NCBI GenBank assembly: GCA_002257025.1 | Contig: NCHA01000015.1 | Location: 1 to 60,932 of the forward strand | Length of the DNA stretch: 60,932 bases | From: Sphingobacteriales bacterium 16-39-50 | Lineage (GTDB): Bacteria; Bacteroidota; Bacteroidia; Sphingobacteriales; Sphingobacteriaceae | Direction: 5' to 3' | Shown here: in pieces, positions 18,744 through 27,102 of the stretch | How positions within the stretch are numbered: the first letter of the stretch is position 1 | How the letters are laid out: every line of letters starts with the position of its first letter | Program-made: the position numbers and the translations under genes | Notes under the pieces: model-generated | Told to the model about the DNA's origin: nothing | Databases searched by the model: none | The model's input: only the letters and a program-made list of their open reading frames with translations

Positions 18744-19103
18744 TTAAGATTTCCAGTTTACATAAAGCCTATGAAGTTTTGCTCCAATTTCGTCTGCTTT
18801 AGCATTATAGATGTTAAATTGTTCCATTGTTATATAGTGACAGTCTTTGGCGAAATTTAACCAAACTTTACTTTCTTCTAAAGATCCTGCTGAGTAGATC
18901 AGAAATTTTTTGAATTCTGCATGATATCTTCTCCGCCCAAAACCTTCAGCAATATTAGCACTTATTGATCTTGTAGAACGGATTATTTGACTGGTTAAAG
19001 AATATTTTTCAGAAGAAGGAAAACCCCTTGTCAGATGAAAAATACTCATTGACAATTGATAGGAAAGCTGATAGACATCCAGATCAGAAAATGATTTGAT
19101 CAT
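18744..19103 (-). CDS. Four-helix-bundle protein (23S rRNA intervening-sequence protein family)
   Basis: A 119-residue member of the S23/IVP four-helix-bundle family. It opens FSDLDVYQLSYQLSMSIFHLTRGFPSSEKYSLTSQI and has the hallmark RSTRSISANIAEGFGRR, then EFKKFLIYSAGSLEESKVWL. The family was first seen inside intervening sequences of 23S rRNA genes, where the frame sits in the loop of a long stem. The related Avd protein works with diversity-generating reverse transcriptases, but none is present here. This copy is far from any rRNA gene yet is flanked by inverted word-repeat arms. It may be the cargo of a small mobile or structured-RNA element. Molecular function unknown. Confidence 0.93.
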   Translation of the reverse strand: MIKSFSDLDVYQLSYQLSMSIFHLTRGFPSSEKYSLTSQIIRSTRSISANIAEGFGRRRYHAEFKKFLIYSAGSLEESKVWLNFAKDCHYITMEQFNIYNAKADEIGAKLHRLYVNWKS

Positions 19104-19184
19104 AAAAAAAAATGCTTGCCCGAAATTAAGTATTCTTTTATAAAATTGAAGATATCTTCATCTTAACCTAGTAAACGGTAATCC

Positions 19185-19278
19185 GACCTCATACTTCCTA
19201 CTTCCTACTTCGGACTTCGGACTTCGGACCTCATACCTCAGATTTCAGACCTCATACCTCTAACCTCAAACCTCCCAC
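19185..19278 (-). repeat. Word-repeat tract, right arm of an inverted pair
   Basis: Words such as ACCTCAT, ACTTCGG and ACCTCAG repeat for about 95 bp as the complement of the 18620-18716 tract, with a 20-bp exact match at 19220-19239. Immediately outside lies TAGTAAACGGTAATCC (19169-19184), a word also present at 9246. Confidence 0.85.
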
Positions 19279-19367
19279 TTGTTAATTTCTGTTAAACCCT
19301 GTCCGCTTTCTGCCTCTTATAATAATAATTTCATTAATTTCGACAGCATTATTTTGATCTTGAATCT

Positions 19368-22300
19368 ATGGCATACAATAAAATCAATAATTTATTAGGT
19401 TGGGTAAGCTTTTTAATGGCACTGATCGTCTATTCCCTAACCCTGGAACCCACTACAAGTTTCTGGGATTCAGGTGAATTCATTGCATCAGCTTATAAAC
19501 TTCAGGTCGTTCATCAGCCAGGTGCTCCCCTATTCCTGATGTTAGGAAAGGTATTTTCTCTGATTGCCGGAAACGATACAAGCAGAGTTGCTTTCTGGAT
19601 AAATATGGTTTCAGCCCTTGCCAGTGCAGCCACAATCCTCTTCCTGTTCTGGACTATCACAGCCCTGGCAAAAAAAGTTATTCAGGAAAAAGGCAAGGAA
19701 CTTTCAAACTGGGGAATGATCAGTATAATGGGCTCCGGTTTAGTTGGTGCTCTGGCCTATACCTTCTCCGATTCTTTCTGGTTTTCAGCCGTTGAAGCCG
19801 AAGTATATGCCCTGTCTTCTTTATGTACTGCAGTAGTTTTCTGGGCAATCTTAAAATGGGATCAGCATGCCGATGAGCCGGATTCAGACCGTTGGTTGAT
19901 CTTTATCGCCTATGTCATGGGCCTTTCAATCGGTGTACACTTGTTAAACCTCCTGGCGATACCTGCTATTGCACTTGTGTATTATTTCAGAAGATCTAAA
20001 GCACCTACTTCTTCGGGCACTTTACTGGCACTACTTGCTGGTATGTTTATTCTGGCATTTATACAATATGGAATTGTACAATATATCATCAAATTCGCAG
20101 CTTATTCAGACCTGTTTTTTGTCAATACCCTCGGCATGGGATTCGGCTCAGGTGTTGCATTCTTCGGCCTTCTGATTATCATCAGCCTAACTTCAGGAAT
20201 ACTTTACAGCATCAATGGCAATAAACTTAACCTGATGCTTGCCATCGGTGCTTTTGTTTTACTAATGACCCTGGGTGGTGGAATTTCTGGCCTTGTGGTT
20301 GCAGCAATACTGCTTGCCGGACTTGAGTATATCCTGAAAATTCGTGATAAAAGACGAGTATTAAATCTAGCTCTTATATCGGTTGTCTTCATCATTTTTG
20401 GATATGGTTCCTTTGCGATGATCGTAATCAGGGCGAAAGCAGATCCTACCCTCAATAATAGCGATGCTTCAAATGCATTCTCCTTACTTAGCTATGTGAA
20501 CAGGGAGCAATACGGCGATCGTCCATTGCTTTACGGTCAATATTTCGATTCTAAACCTATTGACAGCAAACATGGTGACATTATTTATCGTAAGGGAAAA
20601 GAGAAATATGAAAGTGCAGGTCAGAAATATGAGCGTGTTTACGACCGGAATACCATTCTTCCAAGGATGTACAGTGATGATCCTCAGCATGTTGGATTCT
20701 ACCGCGACTGGATGGGAATGGCAGAAGATCAATCTCCTACCTTTTTCAATAACCTTGGCTTCCTGATCAGTTACCAAACCAGCTTCATGTATACCCGTTA
20801 TTTCGCCTGGAACTTTGTAGGCAGACAGAACGACGAACAGGGGCATGGTGATTATACCCGCGGAAATTGGTTATCAGGAGTAAAATTCATAGATAATATG
20901 CTTCTGGGTGGTCAATATGAACTTCCTAAGAGTCAGCTTGAAAATAATGCATTCAACAGATTCTATTTCCTTCCTTTCATCATGGGAATCATTGGTGCAC
21001 TATGGCATTTTAAACGAAACCAGAAAGATGCCGGAATTGTAGGATTGCTATTCTTTTTCACCGGTCTCGCAATTGTTCTCTACCTCAATCAGAATCCACT
21101 TCAGCCCCGTGAACGGGATTATGCCTATACAGGTTCATTCTATGCCTTTGCGATCTGGATTGGACTGGGAGTAGCCGGAATTGCAGATTTTTTCAAGGCA
21201 AGATTTAAAGCCCCAACAGCGGCACTGCTTGCAACACTAATCGGATTACTTGCAGCACCTATATTAATGGCCAAAGAAGGATGGAATGACCATGACCGCT
21301 CCTCGAAATTTACAGCGCGGGATATGGCCGCCAATTACCTGGAATCATGTGCGCCAAACGCTATACTTTTCACCTATGGGGATAATGATACTTACCCGCT
21401 CTGGTATGTGCAGGAAGTTGAAAACATCCGGCCGGATGTCAGAGTAGTAAATTTAAGTTTGCTGGGTACAGACTGGTATATCCGTCAAATGAAGAAGAAA
21501 GTAAATCAGGCTGAAGCATTACCAATCACTATGCCTGACGAAAAATTTGTTCAGGGAGTCCGCGATGTAATGGGTTACCAGGATTATAATACAGCTGGTT
21601 CAGTTGAGCTAAAGGATATATTTGACATTATGACTTCTGATAATGATGCCGACAAAGCAAGCTATCAGGATGGTTCAAAGGAGAATTTCCTTCCAACAAA
21701 AAACTTTAAAATCAGCATCAATCCAGATCATATCATTGCGACTAAAACCTTGCCTGAAAGCAAAAGGGATTTAATTATCCCTGCTATGGAATGGAAGTAT
21801 AATAAGAATTATGTCACAAAAACTGAGCTTGCCATGATCGATGTTCTCGCTCATAATAATTGGAAACGCCCGGTTTATTTTGCAATCACAGTACCAGATG
21901 ATAACTATATGGGTTTAGGTGACTTCCTGTATAACGAAGGATTTGCCTATCGTCTGTTGCCCCTAAAAAAGGCTCAGCTTGATTCAGCTGCTGAAAAACC
22001 TGAATTAACCAATTCAGATCAGATGTATACAAACTTAATGACGAAGTTTAAATGGGGAAACATGAAAAATGCGAGCTATTTAGACCCCGAATCATTGCGA
22101 ATGAGCTATACTATGATCAATCATTTCAATATTCTTGCTGAAAATCTTTATAAAGAAGGCCGGACAGAAGAAGCCAGAAAGTTATTATTGAAGTGCATGG
22201 AGGTGGTTCCTGATAAAAATCATTCCCTGAACTTTACCATCCGCAAATTCTATATGGCAGATTTGCTCTATAAACTAAAAGAACCATCAAAAGCAAATGA

Positions 22301-22523
22301 GCTGACTCTGAATACAGCTGATTATATTGAAGATCAGTTAAATTATATGGCTGCTATAGCTAAAACGAAAGAGAATCTTAATTCCCGTGAAATACAACTG
22401 GGTGTCTATGTGATGAGTGAACTGGTTAAACTTGCAGAAAAAAATGGACAAGCTGCCGTTCTTAAGAAATTACAGGATCGAATGAAAGTAATTGAATCAA
22501 AGTTCATGGCTTCTGAACGTTAA
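19368..22523 (+). CDS. DUF2723 (GT117/TMEM260-like) membrane protein
   Basis: A 1051-residue polytopic membrane protein. The DUF2723 signature appears at the N-terminus: YSLTLEPTTSFWDSGEF, then KLQVVHQPGAPLFLMLGK. About a dozen hydrophobic segments follow up to residue ~650, including FLYLNQNP-like QPRERDYAYTGSF. The remaining C-terminal third is soluble, with FTYGDNDTYPLWYVQEVE and a TPR-like tail. Human TMEM260 in this family is a protein O-mannosyltransferase, so a lipid-linked sugar transferase acting on secreted proteins is plausible. In Bacteroidota the acceptor is unknown. It is monocistronic with its own terminator. Confidence 0.9.
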   Translation: MAYNKINNLLGWVSFLMALIVYSLTLEPTTSFWDSGEFIASAYKLQVVHQPGAPLFLMLGKVFSLIAGNDTSRVAFWINMVSALASAATILFLFWTITALAKKVIQEKGKELSNWGMISIMGSGLVGALAYTFSDSFWFSAVEAEVYALSSLCTAVVFWAILKWDQHADEPDSDRWLIFIAYVMGLSIGVHLLNLLAIPAIALVYYFRRSKAPTSSGTLLALLAGMFILAFIQYGIVQYIIKFAAYSDLFFVNTLGMGFGSGVAFFGLLIIISLTSGILYSINGNKLNLMLAIGAFVLLMTLGGGISGLVVAAILLAGLEYILKIRDKRRVLNLALISVVFIIFGYGSFAMIVIRAKADPTLNNSDASNAFSLLSYVNREQYGDRPLLYGQYFDSKPIDSKHGDIIYRKGKEKYESAGQKYERVYDRNTILPRMYSDDPQHVGFYRDWMGMAEDQSPTFFNNLGFLISYQTSFMYTRYFAWNFVGRQNDEQGHGDYTRGNWLSGVKFIDNMLLGGQYELPKSQLENNAFNRFYFLPFIMGIIGALWHFKRNQKDAGIVGLLFFFTGLAIVLYLNQNPLQPRERDYAYTGSFYAFAIWIGLGVAGIADFFKARFKAPTAALLATLIGLLAAPILMAKEGWNDHDRSSKFTARDMAANYLESCAPNAILFTYGDNDTYPLWYVQEVENIRPDVRVVNLSLLGTDWYIRQMKKKVNQAEALPITMPDEKFVQGVRDVMGYQDYNTAGSVELKDIFDIMTSDNDADKASYQDGSKENFLPTKNFKISINPDHIIATKTLPESKRDLIIPAMEWKYNKNYVTKTELAMIDVLAHNNWKRPVYFAITVPDDNYMGLGDFLYNEGFAYRLLPLKKAQLDSAAEKPELTNSDQMYTNLMTKFKWGNMKNASYLDPESLRMSYTMINHFNILAENLYKEGRTEEARKLLLKCMEVVPDKNHSLNFTIRKFYMADLLYKLKEPSKANELTLNTADYIEDQLNYMAAIAKTKENLNSREIQLGVYVMSELVKLAEKNGQAAVLKKLQDRMKVIESKFMASER

Positions 22524-22540
22524 ATTTTAATCTTAAAGAA

Positions 22541-22581
22541 AAAAATCCCCGTTATATTTAATTAGCGGGGATTTTTTTTTT
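22541..22581 (+). terminator. Rho-independent terminator after the DUF2723 gene
   Basis: ATCCCCGTTA and TTAGCGGGGAT form a stem around a short AT loop, followed by nine T residues on the plus strand. Confidence 0.92.
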
Positions 22582-22632
22582 GTTAATTGCGTATAAGTAC
22601 ATTCAACTTAAACAAAATCGAATTTGAATAAA

Positions 22633-24123
22633 ATGCATCCCGCTGATGAGCAAATTCTGAAGGTAAATGGTCTTTCCAAATCATTTTTTGGTGTAAAGGC
22701 CCTGGATAATATCCATTTTGACCTTAAAAGGGGTGAAGTACATGCCCTTATGGGCGAAAATGGGGCAGGCAAATCAACATTCATGAAAATTTTGATTGGG
22801 CTTTTAAAAGCTGATGCAGGCTCAATTTCTTTCAATTCAGAACAAATTGAAAATATGGATGTTCACTCCATCATGAAAAAAGGCATTTCAATGATTCATC
22901 AGGAAATTTTAATGGTTCCCGAACTGTCTGTTGCTCAGAACATATTTTTAGGCAGAGAAATCAAGCGGGCATATTTGCTTGATGAACAGGCTATAAATCA
23001 ACAAGCTGAGAACCTTTTGCAGTCGATGGGTTTGAATATTAAGGTTCAGACAAAAGCAAAACACCTCAGCATTGCCGAATTGCAGCTGGTAGAAATAGCT
23101 AAAGCTGTTTCTAATAATGCCCGGGTCATTATTATGGATGAACCAAGCTCTGCACTCTCAGAGAAAGAGGTTGAAATACTTTTTAATACTATTAAGGACC
23201 TGAAAAGTAAAGGTGTTGCCATAATCTACATCTCCCATAAAATGGAGGAGATCTTCCAGATTGCAGACCGGATTACCGTATTGAGGGATGGTAAATTTAT
23301 TGCAACAAAACCTGCAGCAGAGCTGGATAAAAGCAACCTGATTTCGTTGATGGTAGGCCGTGAATTGGAAGAGCTCTTTTATGCAAATTCAATAACTCAG
23401 CCTGAAGTGATCCTGAAAGTTAAAAACCTTAATAAAAAGGGGAAATTTTCCGATATTAATTTTGATGTGCATGCCGGTGAAGTACTTGGGATCGCAGGCT
23501 TAATGGGCGCTGGCCGAACCGAAATTGCAAAGGCGATTTATGGTTTAGACAGTTTCGACAGTGGTGAAATCATGTTAAAAGGCAAAAAACTTGAAATCAG
23601 ATCACCAAAAGAGGCTATCAGAGAAGGAATAGGATATGTCAGTGAAGACAGAAAGGCTTTGGGCTTTATTCCTGAATTATCAGTTAAACAAAATATAAGT
23701 CTTTCGAGTATATTGAACTACTCAAAATCATGGTTCATTGACGAAAATAAGGAAGAAAAAGCCAGCAGTAAAATAGCTAAGCAACTAAATATCAAAGCTT
23801 CGGGCCTCAACCAGAAAGTGATGAATCTTAGTGGCGGGAATCAGCAAAAGGTGGTAATTGCAAGGGTATTAATGGCTTCCCCGTCTTTAATTATTCTGGA
23901 TGAACCTACCAGAGGAATTGATATTGGAGCTAAGCACGAAATCTATAAACTAATCAGGAAATTGACTGAAAGCGGATTAGCGGTAATCATGATCTCTTCA
24001 GAATTACCTGAAATTTTGGGAATGAGTAACCGGATCCTGGTTTTATCGAAAGGAAAACAAAAAACTATTTTGACACAAAAGGAAGCTAGTCAGGAAAAAA
24101 TCATGCAATATGCATTACATTAA
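22633..24123 (+). CDS. Sugar ABC transporter ATP-binding protein (RbsA-like)
   Basis: About 496 residues with two ABC domains in tandem, as in RbsA/MglA. The first domain has GENGAGKST and the signature LSIAELQLVEIAKA with IIMDEPSSALSEKE. The second has a degenerate Walker A (GLMGAGRTE), typical of this family, and LSGGNQQKVVIARVL with LIILDEPTRGIDIG. It drives import of a monosaccharide or small polyol through the permease encoded next, whose start overlaps this gene by 14 bp. The ATG at 22633 is preferred; an in-frame TTG at 22624 would add three residues. The importer, rather than TonB/SusCD alone, suggests a small substrate in the periplasm. Confidence 0.95.
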   Translation: MHPADEQILKVNGLSKSFFGVKALDNIHFDLKRGEVHALMGENGAGKSTFMKILIGLLKADAGSISFNSEQIENMDVHSIMKKGISMIHQEILMVPELSVAQNIFLGREIKRAYLLDEQAINQQAENLLQSMGLNIKVQTKAKHLSIAELQLVEIAKAVSNNARVIIMDEPSSALSEKEVEILFNTIKDLKSKGVAIIYISHKMEEIFQIADRITVLRDGKFIATKPAAELDKSNLISLMVGRELEELFYANSITQPEVILKVKNLNKKGKFSDINFDVHAGEVLGIAGLMGAGRTEIAKAIYGLDSFDSGEIMLKGKKLEIRSPKEAIREGIGYVSEDRKALGFIPELSVKQNISLSSILNYSKSWFIDENKEEKASSKIAKQLNIKASGLNQKVMNLSGGNQQKVVIARVLMASPSLIILDEPTRGIDIGAKHEIYKLIRKLTESGLAVIMISSELPEILGMSNRILVLSKGKQKTILTQKEASQEKIMQYALH

Positions 24124-25048
24124 AAACCTCAGGCAGTACGGTATTTTCATCGTTTTCAGTATTATTTGCCTCATTATTTCATTTATCTCTCCGCAGTTTT
24201 TAACTGTTTCAAACTGGACTATAATTATTACCCAGGTTTCCATTAATGCGCTCTTAGCATTTGGAGTAACTTTCGTGATCATTACCGGCGGTATTGACCT
24301 TTCTCTGGGATCAATAGTTGCGGTTGCCGGTGTAAGCGCTGCGATGCTGGCACATCCCGATAGCTATCCGGTTTTAGTTCCTGTTTTTGCCGGACTGCTC
24401 GCCGGTTTGCTGATAGGTGCTTTCAACGGATTTATAATCACTAAAAGCAAAATTGCCCCTTTCATCGTTACACTGGGCACCATGACCATTGGCCGGGGAT
24501 TAGCCTTGATTTTAAGTAATGGACGTCCGGTATCCAATCTTTCAGAACCATTTGTTTTTATCGGTAGCGGGAAGATTATGAATATACCTGTCCTGATTGT
24601 AATTCTGGTCTTAATGTTCATACTCTGTTCCATAATACTCAATAAAACAATCTTAGGCCGGTATATTTATGCAGTTGGAGGTAATGAACAGGCAGCCAGA
24701 GCATCCGGGATCAATGTAACACAGGTTAAAATGGCTGTCTATTCAATTTCAGGTTTATTAGCCGGCTTAGCCGGGATATTACTAACCTCAAGAATAACTA
24801 CAGGACAACCAAATGCAGGAGCAGGTTTTGAATTGGATGCGATTGCTGCAGTGGTCATAGGCGGAACCAGTACAACCGGTGGAAAAGGCACAATTGCAGG
24901 TACCTTGATTGGAGTTTTACTTATTGGTGTTATAAATAATAGCTTAGATTTATTAAATGTAACGTCTTATTACCAACAGGTTGTGATGGGAATTATTATC
25001 ATTGGAGCAGTGGTTTTGGATAGCCTGAACCAGAAATCGAATTCATAA
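24110..25048 (+). CDS. Sugar ABC transporter permease (RbsC-like)
   Basis: A 312-residue inner-membrane permease with eight to ten hydrophobic segments. It has the family pattern INALLAFGVTFVIITGGIDLSLGSIVAVAG near the N-terminus and YAVGGNEQAARASGINV in the cytoplasmic coupling loop. It then reads GFELDAIAAVVIGGTSTTGGKGTIAGTLIG. It pairs with the RbsA-like ATPase (14-bp overlap) and the binding protein 11 bp downstream. The family carries ribose, xylose, galactose, autoinducer-2 or inositol; the substrate cannot be decided from sequence. Confidence 0.95.
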   Translation: MHYIKNLRQYGIFIVFSIICLIISFISPQFLTVSNWTIIITQVSINALLAFGVTFVIITGGIDLSLGSIVAVAGVSAAMLAHPDSYPVLVPVFAGLLAGLLIGAFNGFIITKSKIAPFIVTLGTMTIGRGLALILSNGRPVSNLSEPFVFIGSGKIMNIPVLIVILVLMFILCSIILNKTILGRYIYAVGGNEQAARASGINVTQVKMAVYSISGLLAGLAGILLTSRITTGQPNAGAGFELDAIAAVVIGGTSTTGGKGTIAGTLIGVLLIGVINNSLDLLNVTSYYQQVVMGIIIIGAVVLDSLNQKSNS

Positions 25049-25059
25049 AATTATAGGAA

Positions 25060-25992
25060 ATGAAATACACACATTTGATACTTATCGGCCTGCTTTTATT
25101 CATTACAGGATGCAATCAGTCAGAAAGCAATAAAAATAATGCTCCTGATAAAATTGTTATAGGCATTTCAATGCTGAGCATGCAAAATGAGTTCATTGTA
25201 AATATCAGTGATGAAATGCAAAAAAAAGCTGAGGAATTAGGCGCTGAATTAATTATTGTTGATGCAGAACGCTCTCCTTTAAAGCAAATTGAACAAGTTG
25301 AGAGCTTTATCGCCCAGAAAGTAGACGTCATTATTCTTAACCCCTGCGAGTATGAAGCCAGTTCTCCGGCTGTAACTAAAGCATTGGCTGCGAACATTCC
25401 AATTGTAAATGTGAACTCAGCTACCAAAGTTCAGCCTACAGCATTTGTTGGATCGAATGATGTTGAATCAGGCAGAATTGCAATGAAATTTATTGCGGAG
25501 AAATTAGGTAGCAAAGGCAATATCGTAATGATTCAGGGCTTGAACGGTCAGGCCGCTCAAATTCAGAGAGAACAGGGTGCAAAAGAAATTATGGCGGAAT
25601 TCCCCGGACTCAACATGTTTGCCCAGCAAACTGCCGAATGGGACAGAGCTAAAAGCATGGACTTGATGCAAAACTGGATTCAATCTTATGGCACAAAGAT
25701 CAATGCGGTATTTGCTCATAATGATGAAATGGGACTGGGAGCAGTAAAAGCACTGCAGGATGCCGGAATGAAAGATAAAGTGATTGTAGTTAGTATCGAT
25801 GCAATTACCGATGCGCTGCAGGCGGTCAAAAAAGGAGATTTAGATGCCACAGTATTTCAGGATGCCCGCAAACAGGGAGCCGGGGCAATTGAAACCGCAG
25901 TTAAGATAGCCAGGGGCCAGAAATTTGACCGGGAAGTACTGATTCCATTCAAATTGCTTGTAAAAGAGGATGTTGATTCCTATTTGAAATAG
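25060..25992 (+). CDS. Sugar ABC transporter substrate-binding lipoprotein (RbsB-like)
   Basis: A 310-residue periplasmic binding protein with a lipoprotein signal (LIGLLLFITGCNQSES, Cys at about residue 18). The type I fold is seen from IVIGISMLSMQNEFIVNI through NPCEYEASSPAVTKALAANIPIVNVN, VFAHNDEMGLGAVKAL and VVSIDAITDALQAVKKGDL. It captures the ligand for the RbsA/RbsC-like proteins encoded just upstream. The lipid anchor on a binding protein in a Gram-negative cell is unusual in proteobacteria but normal in Bacteroidota. Ligand unknown. Confidence 0.94.
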   Translation: MKYTHLILIGLLLFITGCNQSESNKNNAPDKIVIGISMLSMQNEFIVNISDEMQKKAEELGAELIIVDAERSPLKQIEQVESFIAQKVDVIILNPCEYEASSPAVTKALAANIPIVNVNSATKVQPTAFVGSNDVESGRIAMKFIAEKLGSKGNIVMIQGLNGQAAQIQREQGAKEIMAEFPGLNMFAQQTAEWDRAKSMDLMQNWIQSYGTKINAVFAHNDEMGLGAVKALQDAGMKDKVIVVSIDAITDALQAVKKGDLDATVFQDARKQGAGAIETAVKIARGQKFDREVLIPFKLLVKEDVDSYLK

Positions 25993-26219
25993 ATTCAGCT
26001 ATTATAAATGTGAGAAGTTTAGACGGTTAAACATTTCTTTGTTTCAAATTTAAAAGAATCATAGGCTCATCATTTTTATATCCCACACCATATTGGCGCA
26101 AATAATAAACCAGGTTAAAACCTTCAAGCCAGCTCCTTATTTTCCAGCACCATAAATCCCTAAAATCCATGCTAGTCTGCAGGCAGACAGCTTATGTTTT
26201 TGTTCGTACCAGCTTACCA

Positions 26220-26300
26220 GGAAACACATACTAAACACGGACTAAACGCGGACTAAACGCGGACAAAACAGGAATAGGTACGTGTTTACTCCGTGTTTCC
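26220..26300. repeat. 11-bp tandem repeat inside an inverted repeat
   Basis: CTAAACACGGA, CTAAACGCGGA, CTAAACGCGGA and a variant follow each other at 26231-26271. GGAAACAC at 26220 and GTGTTTCC at 26293 are complementary, as are CTAAACACG and CGTGTTTA, so the region can fold on itself. Confidence 0.75.
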
Positions 26301-26614
26301 TCCAGCTTTAATTTGTGTTCATATCGAAAGAGGTAATAAGTCTTCCAGAATCAAATAAGAAGCGGTGACCCAGAAACCTGAAATTAAGATCGAGGGATGG
26401 ACAGTCATTAATCTAAAAGGTTCTGACCGAAGCCGGACTATTGTCATGTCACAAATACATTGACGAACACATCGGAATACCCAGGAGGTAAAATAATGGC
26501 GGTTAACCTGTGGGGATGAGAGGATGAAATTATTGAAACTTTAACCGTCAATTAATGGATTAGATGACACTGGATTATAGGCAATTGAAACGATTGAATA
26601 AAATATACTGAGTG

Positions 26615-26900
26615 TTGGGATAGCCATATCTTTGAATAACCCGATACTTTCTCCTGGTCAAGATCCGGTTTTCGGATTGGGCTGAAGCCCAATGTAATTT
26701 TCCTTACATATTGTTGAATATAGGGCTGAAGCCCGAAAATGAACAAACTCGTTAACCCCAGCTAAAGCTGGGGCCTATTGAGCGACCGTACTGGTGTCAT
26801 GAATGAATAAAAATGCTGATCCTTGGGATAGCCATATAGCTCAATAGCCCGGTGCTTTAGCTCCGGGTAATGATCCGATTTTCAGACCGGGCTTCAGCCC
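26615..26900. repeat. Two copies of a ~77-bp element with GC palindromes
   Basis: Segment 26615-26690 and segment 26823-26900 both begin TTGGGATAGCCATAT, pass through GATCCGRTTTTC, and end in a GGGCT(G/T)(A/C)AGCCC palindrome. Another GGGCTGAAGCCC lies at 26723-26734 and CCCCAGCTAAAGCTGGGG at 26756-26773. These look like decayed REP-type elements. Confidence 0.8.
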
Positions 26901-27102
26901 AAAACCTAAGCGACCAGAACGAAACAAATAATGGTACTTCAGCGCCAATAATATTGGAACTTTCTCCTTCAATTGATGAGCGACAAAAATCGCGATTGTG
27001 CCAAATAAACTTAATGGCAATTTTCCTGGTAGTTAAGCTATTTAGTATATTGGTTTCCTGAATAAATATTAGATTTATTTAACAATTCATTTTCAGGAGC
27101 CA

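Larger units (their letters stand above)
25993..27102. other. 1.1-kb gene-free, repeat-rich spacer
   Basis: No frame in this stretch has coding character on either strand. It contains an 11-bp tandem repeat with hairpin potential (26220-26300), GTCTGC-AG-GCAGAC near 26176, a duplicated ~77-bp element (26615-26900) and several GC-rich palindromes. Among these is CCCCAGCTAAAGCTGGGG at 26756-26773. It divides the ABC importer genes from the PSD1/DUF1501 genes. AGGAG about 5 bp before 27103 is a good ribosome binding site for the next gene. Confidence 0.75.

Noticed and set aside
18744..19103. Diversity-generating retroelement accessory (Avd-like) gene
   Set aside because: No reverse transcriptase, template repeat or variable repeat is found nearby; the sequence fits the general IVP four-helix-bundle family.
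26231..26271. CRISPR-like direct repeats
   Set aside because: The unit is only 11 bp with no spacers and there are no cas genes; it is a simple tandem repeat.
26552..27061. Small frames in the spacer before the PSD1-type gene
   Set aside because: They cross the duplicated palindromic elements and have no ribosome binding site or protein-like composition.
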